From the NCBI GenBank assembly GCA_937862805.1, contig CALMDO010000074.1:1-51096 (forward strand): a stretch of DNA of 51,096 nt, read 5' to 3'. The first letter of the stretch is position 1. Every line of letters begins with the position of its first letter. Below, piece after piece: positions 1-8,449 of this stretch. Source of the stretch: an uncultured Bacteroidota bacterium. Its GTDB lineage: Bacteria > Bacteroidota > Bacteroidia > Bacteroidales > FEN-979. Under the pieces are notes generated by a model. It worked only from the letters and a program-made list of their open reading frames with translations. It ran no database searches and had not been told where the DNA came from. A program made the position numbers and the translations under genes.

Positions 1-53
1 GGGACTCCGAATCATACTTATCCATCTATGAACTTTTAATTGAATTATTAATA

Positions 54-2483
54 ATGAAAAAAAATACATTTTACTTACTGTTTTTTCTTTTACCCCTGCT
101 GAACAGTCAGGCCCAGCAGATCGTTGTACTCGATAAATCGGATCTGCAACCCATCAGTCAGGTAACTATTTCTAACTTTCAGAAAAACCTTTTGGTGGTC
201 ACGGATGTCACCGGAAAAGCTGACATAAGCGCCTTCTCGGATACTTCAATGCTCCATTTTTCCCACGTGGCTTACCAAACGCTCAACCTGAAAAAAATCC
301 AGCTGACTGGTAAAGCCCCAAAGGTTTACCTGACTGAAAACGTTATCCGTCTGGATGAATTTGTCATCTCAGCCAATAAAGTTCAGGAACGGAAAGCAGA
401 TTTACCCTATAAAATTGAGGTCATTCCTGCTAAGGAGATCCTGTTTAACAATCCCCAAACCTCAGCCAGCATGTTGGAACAGACCGGACAGGTCTTTGTT
501 CAACAAAGCCAGATGGGTGGAGGAAGCCCGATTCTAAGGGGATTTGAAGCGAATAAAGTGCTACTGGTCGTGGATGGTGTCAGAATGAACAATGCCATTT
601 ACCGCGCAGGTCACCTGCAAAATGCCATCTCGATCGATCCTTTATCCCTGGCCTCCACAGAAGTGCTTTACGGCCCCGGTTCAGTGATTTATGGCAGCGA
701 TGCATTGGGAGGGGTGATCAGCTTCATTACCCAGAACCCTGTTTTGTCAAACACCAACAAATTACTTGTCAAAGGTAACGCCTTGGCCCGCTATTCTTCC
801 TCTAATTTTGAGAAAACAGGAGCAGTCAACCTGAGCCTGGGATGGAAAAAATTCGGTTTCCTGACAATCTTCTCCTACAACGATTTTGATGATCTGAGAG
901 AAGGGAAGGTCTATAACCCTGCTTATGGTGATTGGGGGAAATGCCTCTATTATGCAGAACGGATCAATAACAAAGATTCCATGAGGGTCAACGACCACCC
1001 GGAAATCCAAAAAAATTCAGGCTATTCACAACTGAATTTCATGGAGAAGGTCATGTTCCAACCTGATAAAGACCAACGTTATACTCTCAATTTTCAATAC
1101 ACCAACAGCAGTGATATTCCGCGGTACGACCGGCTTACCGAAATCGACGGATCAACCGGGCTGTTGAAATACGCCGAATGGTATTATGGCCCGCAGGAGC
1201 GACTGATGGCCTCTTTCAAAGCCGAGATCAGTAAAAACGGGGTGATCTTCGATAAAGTCACAGCCATTGCTGCGTATCAGCATCTTAAGGAATCCCGGAT
1301 TAACCGGAAATTTGGCAAAAGTTGGAAAAAATTCAATGAAGAGTCCGTTGATGTAATGTCACTGAATGTCGATTTTGATAAAGCACTTGGTAAGAAAGAC
1401 AACCTTCGCTATGGCATCGAAGTTTTCTACAACAAGGTACAATCAGCTGCTCATGAAGAGAACATCAAAACAGGAGAATCCCGCGAAGACATCGCAACCC
1501 GCTATCCGGATGACTATGCCAACATGACAACCGCGGCTGCTTATCTTTCCAACGTGTGGAAAATCAATAAAATAATCGCTTTCTCACAGGGTTTACGCTA
1601 CAGTTACGTTACTTTGAACGCAGCATGGACCGACACCATGATGAGCATCATGAAATTTCCTTTCGACCGGACTGTGAAGGAGACCAACTCCGCTCTGAAC
1701 GGTTACCTGGGGCTCAACCTCACACCGGGAAAAGATTGGAGCTTGGCTTTGGTCGGTTCTTCCGGTTTCAGGGCACCTAACATCGACGACGTCGGGAAAG
1801 TCAATGATTCTAACAGCCAGGACCAACTGATCATTGTTCCTAATCCGGATTTGAAACCTGAATATGCCTATAATTTGGAATTTTCGGCTGCCAAGACGAT
1901 CCTCAAAAAAGTTCGTCTCGAAGCATCTGCCTATTATACCTGGCTCACTGACGCGATTGTTCTGGCCCCGACCACGTACAACGGACAGGATTCGATCCTG
2001 TTCGACGGGGTAATGTGCCAGGTTCAATCCAACACCAACGCGGGGAGCGCCCATATTTACGGCGTTCAGGCCAATTTACTGGCTCAGATTACCCCTGTCT
2101 TCTCTATTCTTAGCAACCTGACCTATACCGTCGGACAATTGACAGAAGATAAAACGCCCCTTGACCATATTCCGCCATTCTATGGAATGACCTCTTTCCG
2201 GTTGGAGTTGAAAAAGTTCAAAGGCGATTTCTATGTAATGTACAACGGGTGGAAACGGTTGAGCCAATACAGCCCGAGTGGCGAGGATAACCTGACCTAT
2301 GCAACCCCTTACGGTATGCCTTCATGGTACACACTGAACCTGAAACTGAGTTATCAGATCGAGCGTCATGTAAACATTGAACTCGGGATGGAAAACATCT
2401 TGGATGAACACTACCGGAAATTCGGTTCGGGGATCAGCAGTTCAGGCAGGAACCTTATCGTTTCGCTGCGCGCCAATCTCTGA
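54..2483 (+). CDS. TonB-dependent outer-membrane receptor
   Basis: Outer-membrane active transporter energised by TonB; the ligand (siderophore, cobalamin, metal or glycan) cannot be read from the sequence. The 809-residue protein starts with a signal peptide (Lys-Lys, hydrophobic core, cleavage near NSQA-QQ). A carboxypeptidase-regulatory-like beta domain follows at about 25-100, then a plug domain at about 115-230 (with LRGFEANKVLLVVDGVR and YGSDALGG, typical of plug domains), then a beta barrel ending in the usual aromatic-rich C-terminal strand. No SusD partner follows, so it is more like a cofactor or metal receptor than a SusC glycan transporter. Its 3' end overlaps convergent coaE by 42 bases. 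The reading frame is open upstream to the window edge, but the signal peptide supports the ATG at 54. Confidence 0.93.
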   Translation: MKKNTFYLLFFLLPLLNSQAQQIVVLDKSDLQPISQVTISNFQKNLLVVTDVTGKADISAFSDTSMLHFSHVAYQTLNLKKIQLTGKAPKVYLTENVIRLDEFVISANKVQERKADLPYKIEVIPAKEILFNNPQTSASMLEQTGQVFVQQSQMGGGSPILRGFEANKVLLVVDGVRMNNAIYRAGHLQNAISIDPLSLASTEVLYGPGSVIYGSDALGGVISFITQNPVLSNTNKLLVKGNALARYSSSNFEKTGAVNLSLGWKKFGFLTIFSYNDFDDLREGKVYNPAYGDWGKCLYYAERINNKDSMRVNDHPEIQKNSGYSQLNFMEKVMFQPDKDQRYTLNFQYTNSSDIPRYDRLTEIDGSTGLLKYAEWYYGPQERLMASFKAEISKNGVIFDKVTAIAAYQHLKESRINRKFGKSWKKFNEESVDVMSLNVDFDKALGKKDNLRYGIEVFYNKVQSAAHEENIKTGESREDIATRYPDDYANMTTAAAYLSNVWKINKIIAFSQGLRYSYVTLNAAWTDTMMSIMKFPFDRTVKETNSALNGYLGLNLTPGKDWSLALVGSSGFRAPNIDDVGKVNDSNSQDQLIIVPNPDLKPEYAYNLEFSAAKTILKKVRLEASAYYTWLTDAIVLAPTTYNGQDSILFDGVMCQVQSNTNAGSAHIYGVQANLLAQITPVFSILSNLTYTVGQLTEDKTPLDHIPPFYGMTSFRLELKKFKGDFYVMYNGWKRLSQYSPSGEDNLTYATPYGMPSWYTLNLKLSYQIERHVNIELGMENILDEHYRKFGSGISSSGRNLIVSLRANL

Positions 2484-3056
2484 TAACTTACGGTGAATGG
2501 CCAGAACCTGTGGAATAACCAAACGGTTGTTGTCGTTTACAACGATAAAATCGGCCAGTTTGGCTTTCTCCCGCTCCTCCAGTTGAAACTGTAATCTTTG
2601 AAGCACCTGCTTCCGATCGGCCTGGTCTCGTTTCATGACCCGGCCGATCGCCGTTTCAACGGGGCAGGAAATATGGATAATGTAATCAAAGGCTTTGCTG
2701 TACCCACTTTCAATTAAAATGGCTGACTCCTGTATTATGTAAGGATGGTTACCGTAGGGGACAAGCCATTGCAGGAAATCCTCCATCACCAGTGGATGAA
2801 GAATGGCATTCAGTAAACGGTTGGAAGGACTATCTTTAAAGGCTTTCGCTGCCAGTTTGCGGCGGTCGATGCAGTGATCGGGGGTAAGAATATCTGAACC
2901 GAAGGTCTTAACGATCTCAAGAATCACTGCGTCCTGGGCAAGAAATTTTTTAGATTCTTCATCGGCATGATAAACCGGCACTTTGAGCAATGAAAAGATG
3001 CCGGCCACGGTACTTTTCCCGCTTCCGATGTTCCCGGTCAACCCGGCTTTGATCAT
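2442..3056 (-). CDS. coaE: dephospho-CoA kinase
   Basis: Phosphorylates the ribose 3'-hydroxyl of dephospho-CoA, the last step of coenzyme A synthesis, in the cytoplasm. The 204-residue length is normal for the family. The N-terminus has the P-loop GLTGNIGSGKST (residues 5-16), followed by the HADEESK stretch typical of CoaE, and a C-terminal FIVVNDNN region. It is the last gene of the leftward cluster DUF1573-yajC-YbbR-coaE, two bases after the YbbR-like gene, an order common in Bacteroidetes. It overlaps the convergent TonB receptor by 42 bases. Confidence 0.95.
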   Translation of the reverse strand: MIKAGLTGNIGSGKSTVAGIFSLLKVPVYHADEESKKFLAQDAVILEIVKTFGSDILTPDHCIDRRKLAAKAFKDSPSNRLLNAILHPLVMEDFLQWLVPYGNHPYIIQESAILIESGYSKAFDYIIHISCPVETAIGRVMKRDQADRKQVLQRLQFQLEEREKAKLADFIVVNDNNRLVIPQVLAIHRKLSEIGAQRNDKVPA

Positions 3057-3058
3057 CT

Positions 3059-3649
3059 TTAATGTTTTTGAGAATGGATGGGAGCGTTCCCGTGCTTCCT
3101 TGCAGAATCATTCACCAAACGAACCGAATCGGAAACTTTCGCCGCAACATCCGGATGGGAAGCAGGTTGCAGCCTCGATACCGGTAGTTGTTCCGGTTTT
3201 TCAAAATCGAAAAATAAGGTGTCGGGGATTACGAAAAACACATCACTGGTAAAACTCGACTGTTCGACGATCTCTTTACCTATCCTGTTGGTCATCAGGT
3301 AGCCCCGCGCCTTGTTCTCAGTGTAGCGCATGTGTAAATTTTTCAGGCTGACGTCGTATTTTTGCTCACGCGTTGTGAGAAACCGTTCGGTGATGAAATC
3401 GAACCCCTGGACTTTTATTTTCACGATGATCACAGAGTCGGAAATACCCGTTAACTTGAGATGAGAAGGCAGATTTGTGTACGTCAGATGATAATCGAGA
3501 GAATAGTAATAATCCTTCGAGAGCCTGACCAGGATCCAAATAAAAAGGGAAAGGACCAGGCAGATGATAAAAATCGTCAACTGGTTCCTGAATTTTGCGC
3601 TTCTCCGTTGACGCGCGTTGTCGATGAATTCAAACAGATCGGGCTTCAA
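3059..3649 (-). CDS. YbbR-like membrane-anchored protein
   Basis: A 196-residue protein with one N-terminal membrane segment (about residues 23-43, FIICLVLSLFIWILV) followed by an extracytoplasmic region of about 150 residues. Size, topology and position between yajC and coaE match the YbbR-like proteins often found here in Bacteroidetes; the beta-rich region (about 55-120) would be one YbbR repeat. The biochemical role is unknown. The only start near the yajC stop is TTG at 3649, since no in-frame ATG or GTG lies between it and the yajC coding region; the next ATG would remove the membrane segment. The C-terminal 40 residues look low in structure. Confidence 0.75.
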   Translation of the reverse strand: MKPDLFEFIDNARQRRSAKFRNQLTIFIICLVLSLFIWILVRLSKDYYYSLDYHLTYTNLPSHLKLTGISDSVIIVKIKVQGFDFITERFLTTREQKYDVSLKNLHMRYTENKARGYLMTNRIGKEIVEQSSFTSDVFFVIPDTLFFDFEKPEQLPVSRLQPASHPDVAAKVSDSVRLVNDSARKHGNAPIHSQKH

Positions 3650-3659
3650 ATTCCCGTGT

Positions 3660-3998
3660 TTATTGGTTTTTAGTGGCGTCTATAGTCTGGGTATTATCCA
3701 TCGCCACGGCTGATTTTTCAATTCTTAAACGGACTCCGTTTTCGACTTCGATGGTCACCGTGGTATCCTGAATCTCAACAATTCTTCCATGAATGCCACC
3801 AATGGTGATGACCTTCTGCCCTTTTTGAAGGTTTTCCTTGAATTTCTTTTGATCCTTCGACCGTTTCATTTGTGGCCGGATAAAGAAAAAGTAAAAGACT
3901 ACGATAATCAGTAGTAAAGGAAGAAAAGAATACCAACCATTTTGTTGCTGGCCCTGGCCCTGAGGAGCCATTAAAAGAATGGATAATAAATTTGTCAT
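3660..3998 (-). CDS. yajC: preprotein translocase accessory subunit YajC
   Basis: Small inner-membrane partner of the SecDF-YajC complex, which assists protein export. The 112-residue protein has a short glutamine-rich N-terminus, one membrane helix (about 23-42, [18 protein letters not shown]), then the hallmark cytoplasmic region [17 protein letters not shown] and [17 protein letters not shown]. It sits between the DUF1573 lipoprotein gene (55 bases upstream) and the YbbR-like gene (10 bases downstream). The SecDF gene is not in the window. Confidence 0.95.
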   Translation of the reverse strand: MTNLLSILLMAPQGQGQQQNGWYSFLPLLLIIVVFYFFFIRPQMKRSKDQKKFKENLQKGQKVITIGGIHGRIVEIQDTTVTIEVENGVRLRIEKSAVAMDNTQTIDATKNQ

Positions 3999-4053
3999 GT
4001 TCGATGAATTAAATGATCGTTAAGGTTATTTATCAATAGATTGTGTCGATTGT

Positions 4054-4533
4054 TTATTGATCGCTTCCGGGACTCACCACCTGGGCTTTGATCCGTAGCA
4101 AAGTGGTATTGGGTTGTGTATTGGCGACAACCACGATGTTTTTTGCCTGGAATCCTCTCCTGCCCGTACTGTTGAAAGACACCTTGATGATGCCCTCTTC
4201 ACCGGGACGGACTGGCGTTTTGGGGAAAGAGGGAACCGTACACCCGCAGGAAGTACTCACATCTGCGATGATCAGATCTGATTTCCCCTCGTTGGTGAAC
4301 TTAAAACTGAAAGAGACCGTTTCTCCTTCAAGAATTCTGCCAAAATCGTGCTCTGTCTCACCGAATACCAGCCGGGGTAACGAAGATGCATCAGCCTTTC
4401 CTGTGGCAGAGTTGGGATTATTTACAATATCGGTAGGGAGCGCAGCCTCACCTTTCTGATCGCTGTTTTTACAACCGGCAATGAAGAAGAGACTGATTGT
4501 AAAACCAAGAAGGAATAAAACGGGTTTGTTCAT
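4054..4533 (-). CDS. DUF1573 lipoprotein
   Basis: Secreted lipoprotein of unknown function in the DUF1573 family (an immunoglobulin-like beta domain). From ATG 4533 the protein is 159 residues, with a hydrophobic signal and lipobox ending FIAGC near residue 20. The DUF1573 core has the typical pattern FGETEHDFGRILEGETVSF, then CGCTVPSFPKTPVRPGE and a final VKFNSTGR-like segment. An upstream in-frame start at 4632 is rejected because it would bury the signal peptide and overlap the aroK promoter region. The gene heads the yajC-coaE cluster. Confidence 0.88.
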   Translation of the reverse strand: MNKPVLFLLGFTISLFFIAGCKNSDQKGEAALPTDIVNNPNSATGKADASSLPRLVFGETEHDFGRILEGETVSFSFKFTNEGKSDLIIADVSTSCGCTVPSFPKTPVRPGEEGIIKVSFNSTGRRGFQAKNIVVVANTQPNTTLLRIKAQVVSPGSDQ

Positions 4534-4556
4534 GGGTTGCTTCTCAAATTGTGGGG

Positions 4557-4564
4557 CAAAGGTA
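4557..4564 (-). promoter_or_regulatory. -7 element for the DUF1573-yajC-coaE operon
   Basis: Minus strand reads TACCTTTG, matching the Bacteroidetes -7 consensus TAnnTTTG, 23 bases upstream of the DUF1573 ATG. A second match (TATTTTTG, 4573-4566) lies just upstream. No convincing -33 element is visible. Confidence 0.5.
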
Positions 4565-4589
4565 ACAAAAATAATCGTATTTTTAACCC

Positions 4590-5105
4590 ATGCGCATCTA
4601 CCTTGTTGGATACATGGCTTCCGGTAAAACACAGATTGGAAAATTGCTGGCTGCTGAACTCAATTATGGTTTCATCGACTTGGATCAGTTGTTTGAAGAG
4701 CAATTCAGGATATCCATTGCCGATTTTTTTGAAAAATACGGAGAAAAGCAATTTCGGATGATTGAGCATGAATTGTTGGTGGAAACAAGTAAAAAGGAGA
4801 ACCAGGTGATCGCCACCGGGGGAGGGACACCCTGTTTCCATGATAACATGGAGCTGATCAACCAAACAGGATTATCGGTCTTTATTCATTTTGAAGTTCC
4901 TTTTTTAGTAAAACGGTTATTAAAATCCAGGAGAAAAAGACCAGTGCTCAAAGGAATTCCTGATGAAAAACTGGACGAAATGGTTGGGAATCACCTTGCT
5001 CAGCGGCTTCCTTTTTACCAAAGGGCCCGTGTTATCCTTGATGGCTCGGATATGGAATTATCACAGACAGTCAAGAAAATCAGTGATTTAGTCAATGGCA
5101 TCTAA
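4590..5105 (+). CDS. aroK: shikimate kinase
   Basis: Phosphorylates shikimate to shikimate 3-phosphate in aromatic amino acid synthesis. The 171-residue length is typical. Visible motifs are the P-loop GYMASGKTQIGK (residues 6-17), the shikimate-binding DLDQ (about 31-34), the ATGGGTPC glycine loop around residue 75 and the lid Arg motif KRPVLKG. It stands alone on the plus strand, divergent from DUF1573, and its stop codon overlaps that of convergent rlmD by four bases (CTAA). Confidence 0.95.
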   Translation: MRIYLVGYMASGKTQIGKLLAAELNYGFIDLDQLFEEQFRISIADFFEKYGEKQFRMIEHELLVETSKKENQVIATGGGTPCFHDNMELINQTGLSVFIHFEVPFLVKRLLKSRRKRPVLKGIPDEKLDEMVGNHLAQRLPFYQRARVILDGSDMELSQTVKKISDLVNGI

Positions 5106-6535
5106 ACGTTTAGTTTAAGCAAAGAAATATTCTCAACGTGCTGGGTTTGGGGAAACATATCCACCGGCTGGTTTTTTTCACAGGTGTACTTTTCCGATAA
5201 AAGGAGTAAATCACGGGCTTGGGTAGCGGGATTGCAACTAATGTAGATGATGGTGGGTGGTGCCATGGCCAGCAAGGTCCTGATCACTTTTTCATGCATT
5301 CCCGAGCGGGGCGGATCCGTTATGATCAGGTCCGGTACCGGATTTATAATAAAAAAATCAGGGGTCAACAGTTTTTCCACTTCACCGGTGATAAAAGTAA
5401 CATTGTCAAAACCATTCAACCTTGCATTCATTTGGGCATCTTCAATGGCAGCGGCCACCGATTCCATCCCGATCACTTTTTTCACCATGGGGGCGATGTA
5501 ATTGGCGATGGTACCGGTACCTGTGTACAAATCGTACACCACTTCATTCCCTTTAAACGCTGCGAATTCTGCAGCAGCCCGGTAAAGTGCGACCGCCTGA
5601 TGAGGATTGGTCTGGTAGAACGAGACCGGCCCGATGCTGAAACGAACCGGGGGTTGATTTTCGAAAAAGGCAGGCATCTGCTCTGTCATGTACTCTTTGC
5701 CGTAAAAAAACGTCAGTGGCAGATCGTTGATCACATCGTTTTTTTTAGCGTTGATCACGTAATATATGGAGGTGACAGCGGGGAAAGCGTCGTGTAAGGC
5801 GTTCAGCAAATCATGAATGACATCCTTTCGATCTTCTCTGAATACCAGAATGACCATCAAATCGCCGGTTGTCGTGTTGCGGATAATCAGGTTTCTCAGA
5901 AAGCCTGACCAGGTCCTGACATCATAAAAAGCGAGCCCGTGGTCGAGGGCGTACTGCCTGACAAACAACCGGATATGGTTCGAAGGCTCAGGTTGGAGGT
6001 AACAGCATTCAATATCCAGTACTTTGTCAAACATCCGGGGGATGTGAAACCCAAGGGCATTCATCTCATGCTGAGGAATCGCCTCTTTGGGTAGCTCACC
6101 GGTTAGCCAGCGATGCGTGGAAAAAGTATATTCGAGTTTATTGCGGTAGAACTTTTGTTCCCCTGATCCCAAGATTGGAAGGATCAGAGGGGTTGGGATC
6201 TTTCCGATCCTGACCAGGTTATCCTCCACCATTTTCTGTTTATAAAAAAGCTGATCGGAGTAGTGCAGGTGTTGCCATTTACATCCTCCGCAGGTGCCGA
6301 AATGGCTGCAAAAAGGAGTTGCCCGTTTTTCACTGAACCGATGGAAACGGATAACCCGGGCTTCACACCACGATTTTTTTTTTCGGATGACCCGCAAGTC
6401 TGCCACATCACCCGGAACGGCGTAAGGGACAAAAATTACCAGGTCTCCGACACGGGCCACGGCATTCCCTTCCGACCCGGCGTCGAGGATCTCCACTTGT
6501 TCAAAAACCAACAGTTCATTTTTACCTTTTCGCAT
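5102..6535 (-). CDS. rlmD: 23S rRNA (uracil-C5)-methyltransferase, RlmD/RumA family
   Basis: Uses S-adenosylmethionine to methylate a uracil C5 of 23S rRNA. From ATG 6535 the protein is 477 residues. It has an N-terminal TRAM domain (VFEQVEILDAGSEGNAVAR), the [4Fe-4S] cysteine motif CSHFGTCGGCKWQ, the SAM-binding VYDLYTGTGTIANYIA, and the catalytic ISCNPATQARDL. Starts at 6562 and 6631 are possible but only lengthen the overlap with hydE; 6535 gives a 14-base overlap and a normal TRAM start. RlmD is one of several paralogues in Bacteroidetes, so the exact uracil is inferred. Confidence 0.9.
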   Translation of the reverse strand: MRKGKNELLVFEQVEILDAGSEGNAVARVGDLVIFVPYAVPGDVADLRVIRKKKSWCEARVIRFHRFSEKRATPFCSHFGTCGGCKWQHLHYSDQLFYKQKMVEDNLVRIGKIPTPLILPILGSGEQKFYRNKLEYTFSTHRWLTGELPKEAIPQHEMNALGFHIPRMFDKVLDIECCYLQPEPSNHIRLFVRQYALDHGLAFYDVRTWSGFLRNLIIRNTTTGDLMVILVFREDRKDVIHDLLNALHDAFPAVTSIYYVINAKKNDVINDLPLTFFYGKEYMTEQMPAFFENQPPVRFSIGPVSFYQTNPHQAVALYRAAAEFAAFKGNEVVYDLYTGTGTIANYIAPMVKKVIGMESVAAAIEDAQMNARLNGFDNVTFITGEVEKLLTPDFFIINPVPDLIITDPPRSGMHEKVIRTLLAMAPPTIIYISCNPATQARDLLLLSEKYTCEKNQPVDMFPQTQHVENISLLKLNV

Positions 6536-7601
6536 AGTGTGCTGAATCTCCCCATTCTCCATAAGCAACGGTATCGCCGGCCATAGAAATCCTGGCTTCC
6601 AGACAGGTGCGGCATTCTGCCGCCTCTTCATCCAGGCAGGGTTTATTCTCGTACAGCAGGTAATCCTCTCTGTACTTGACCGGAGTGATGTTGGGCATGA
6701 TCACGTTGGCCCCGGCCAGGAGGGCTTTTTCTCTCCCCTGGGGATCGATGGTTTGCATGGCAGTCGTTGCTGCAATGTTGATGTCTTTCATCATGATCCG
6801 GAGCAGCGCGACCATTTTCAACGAGAGATCAAATCGGGTTTTTAAAGGAAGCAACTGATCCCTGTACTGATAGAGAGGGGTGTCTTGGTGTTCGATATAG
6901 GGGCCCATTCCGGCCATGTCGATATCGAGATCGCGGAAGAATAAAAGATCGTTGGCCAGGTGGGCCGTGGTTTGAAATGGTAATCCAATCATCACCCCGG
7001 TACCAACCTGGTATCCCGTTTTCCTGAGAAGATGGAGCGCTTCAAGCCTTTTCTGGTAACTGTGACGCTGGTTTGCAGGATGGAGCTTTTCATACAACAC
7101 GGGATCCGATTCTTCGATCCGCAAGAGATACCGGTGTGCTCCTGCTTCAAACCATCTCCGGTAGGTCTCTTCTGTCTGTTCTCCTAATGATAAAGTGACA
7201 TGCAGCTTGCCTCCTGTTCTCTGGTGAATGTTCCGCAGCAGGGAGGCAATTTTGTTAACATACATTTTACCCGATTGCTCTCCTGCCTGAATGACAATGG
7301 AACCGTAATGACTCTCAAAAGCAAAGTCTGCTGCTTCCATCACCTCCTGATCGGTCATCCGGTAGCGTTGATACCTGCGATTGGCAGAACGGATCCCGCA
7401 ATAAAAACAATTCTTTGAACAGGCATTGGAATATTCAATCAATCCTCTGAAATAGACTTTTTTCCCTACATTTTCTGCTTTCACACTTTGCGAAAGGGTA
7501 AATAGTTTTTTTTTCGCTTCACCTTCCGCTTCAAGCAACGCTATCAGATCATCCCGTGAAAATGAAGGTTTTTCCAAAATTCTTTCAGTTGCTTTATTCA
7601 C
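6522..7601 (-). CDS. hydE: [FeFe]-hydrogenase H-cluster maturase HydE (radical SAM)
   Basis: Radical SAM enzyme needed, with HydF and HydG, to build the diiron part of the H-cluster. The 359-residue protein has the radical SAM cysteines C61-x3-C65-x2-C68 (YSNACSKNCFYCGIR), followed by a TIM-barrel pattern typical of HydE (VIQAGEQSGKMYV, HRYLLRIEESD, GVMIGLPFQTTAHLANDL). The C-terminal cysteines ECRTCLEAR may hold the optional second cluster. It starts with GTG at 7601. It lies about 38 kb from the hydrogenase genes and overlaps the rRNA methyltransferase rlmD. HydF and HydG are not in the window. BioB- and PylB-like enzymes are relatives, but the overall match favours HydE. Confidence 0.9.
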   Translation of the reverse strand: MNKATERILEKPSFSRDDLIALLEAEGEAKKKLFTLSQSVKAENVGKKVYFRGLIEYSNACSKNCFYCGIRSANRRYQRYRMTDQEVMEAADFAFESHYGSIVIQAGEQSGKMYVNKIASLLRNIHQRTGGKLHVTLSLGEQTEETYRRWFEAGAHRYLLRIEESDPVLYEKLHPANQRHSYQKRLEALHLLRKTGYQVGTGVMIGLPFQTTAHLANDLLFFRDLDIDMAGMGPYIEHQDTPLYQYRDQLLPLKTRFDLSLKMVALLRIMMKDINIAATTAMQTIDPQGREKALLAGANVIMPNITPVKYREDYLLYENKPCLDEEAAECRTCLEARISMAGDTVAYGEWGDSAHYAKR

Positions 7602-7647
7602 CCTGATATTTTTAAAAAATTATTGCAGTTAATGAAGGTTTCGTTGC

Positions 7648-7655
7648 CAAAATTA
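7648..7655 (-). promoter_or_regulatory. -7 element for hydE, facing a possible LytTR promoter
   Basis: Minus strand TAATTTTG matches TAnnTTTG, 46 bases before the hydE GTG. On the plus strand an overlapping weaker match, TACATTTA (7657-7664), could serve the LytTR regulator 26 bases downstream. The two would compete for one 89-base spacer. Confidence 0.45.
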
Positions 7656-7690
7656 CTACATTTACATGACAATCGGTAATCTCACTTTCC

Positions 7691-8449
7691 ATGGAAGGTA
7701 GCACAAAGGTCGTACTGGTCGATGACGACAAAACCAGCATATTGACACTGAGGACGTTATTGCAAAATACCTATCCCAACATCGATATTGCCGGGGTGGC
7801 TTACTCGGTCAATGAAGCAATACCGCTGATTGATAAAATCAAACCCGAACTGGTTTTTCTGGATATCAACCTGCCCGATGGAGAAGGTTTCGAAGTGATC
7901 GAACAAGTTACCTTCAAAAATTTCAGAGTGATCTTCATCACTGCTTTCGACCGTTACGCCGTGAGGGCTTTTGAGTTTTCAGCCCTTCATTACCTGGTCA
8001 AGCCCATCACCTTGGAGATGCTCGAAACGGCCATCAACCGTTTTAGGGATTTAAAGGTGGAAGAGATCAACAACCGTATCAACGTACTGAGGGATAACCT
8101 GAAAACAAAAAATGAGAAGATCATTATTCCTTCCACTGACGGGTTGAATATCGTAAAATTAGCCGATATCATAAGGCTTGAAGCCAGCGACGTCTATACC
8201 TTGTTTTATCTCATCAACGGCCAGCGCTTCGTGGCTTCCAAACCCCTCAACAATTACGAAAAAATACTGGAAGATCTGCCTTTCTCCAGAATCCACAGTA
8301 AACATCTGATCAACCTGATGTACGTTAAAAGATACATTAAAGGAAAAGGAGGATCAGTCATCCTTGAAGACAATACCGAAGTAGAAGTTTCGGTCAGGAA
8401 GAAAGCTGATTTTATTGAAAAACTGAAGAATTTCGCCCGGTACGTTTAA
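7691..8449 (+). CDS. LytTR-family response regulator
   Basis: Two-component transcription regulator of 252 residues. The receiver domain (about 6-120) has the acidic DDD cluster (residues 12-14), the phospho-acceptor in FLDINLPDGEGF and the Lys of LVKPI. The C-terminal LytTR DNA-binding domain (about 145-250) has the characteristic IIRLEASDVYTLFYL, FSRIHSKHLINL and VSVRKKADF segments. No sensor kinase adjoins it, so it is an orphan; the LytS-type partner must lie elsewhere. It is divergent from hydE, but regulation of hydE by it is only a guess. Its stop codon overlaps that of ychF. Confidence 0.92.
   Translation: MEGSTKVVLVDDDKTSILTLRTLLQNTYPNIDIAGVAYSVNEAIPLIDKIKPELVFLDINLPDGEGFEVIEQVTFKNFRVIFITAFDRYAVRAFEFSALHYLVKPITLEMLETAINRFRDLKVEEINNRINVLRDNLKTKNEKIIIPSTDGLNIVKLADIIRLEASDVYTLFYLINGQRFVASKPLNNYEKILEDLPFSRIHSKHLINLMYVKRYIKGKGGSVILEDNTEVEVSVRKKADFIEKLKNFARYV

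Noticed and set aside
1-53. 3' end of an upstream gene (frame 1 ends with TAA at 37-39)
   Set aside because: Only 12 codons are visible, too few to support a gene.
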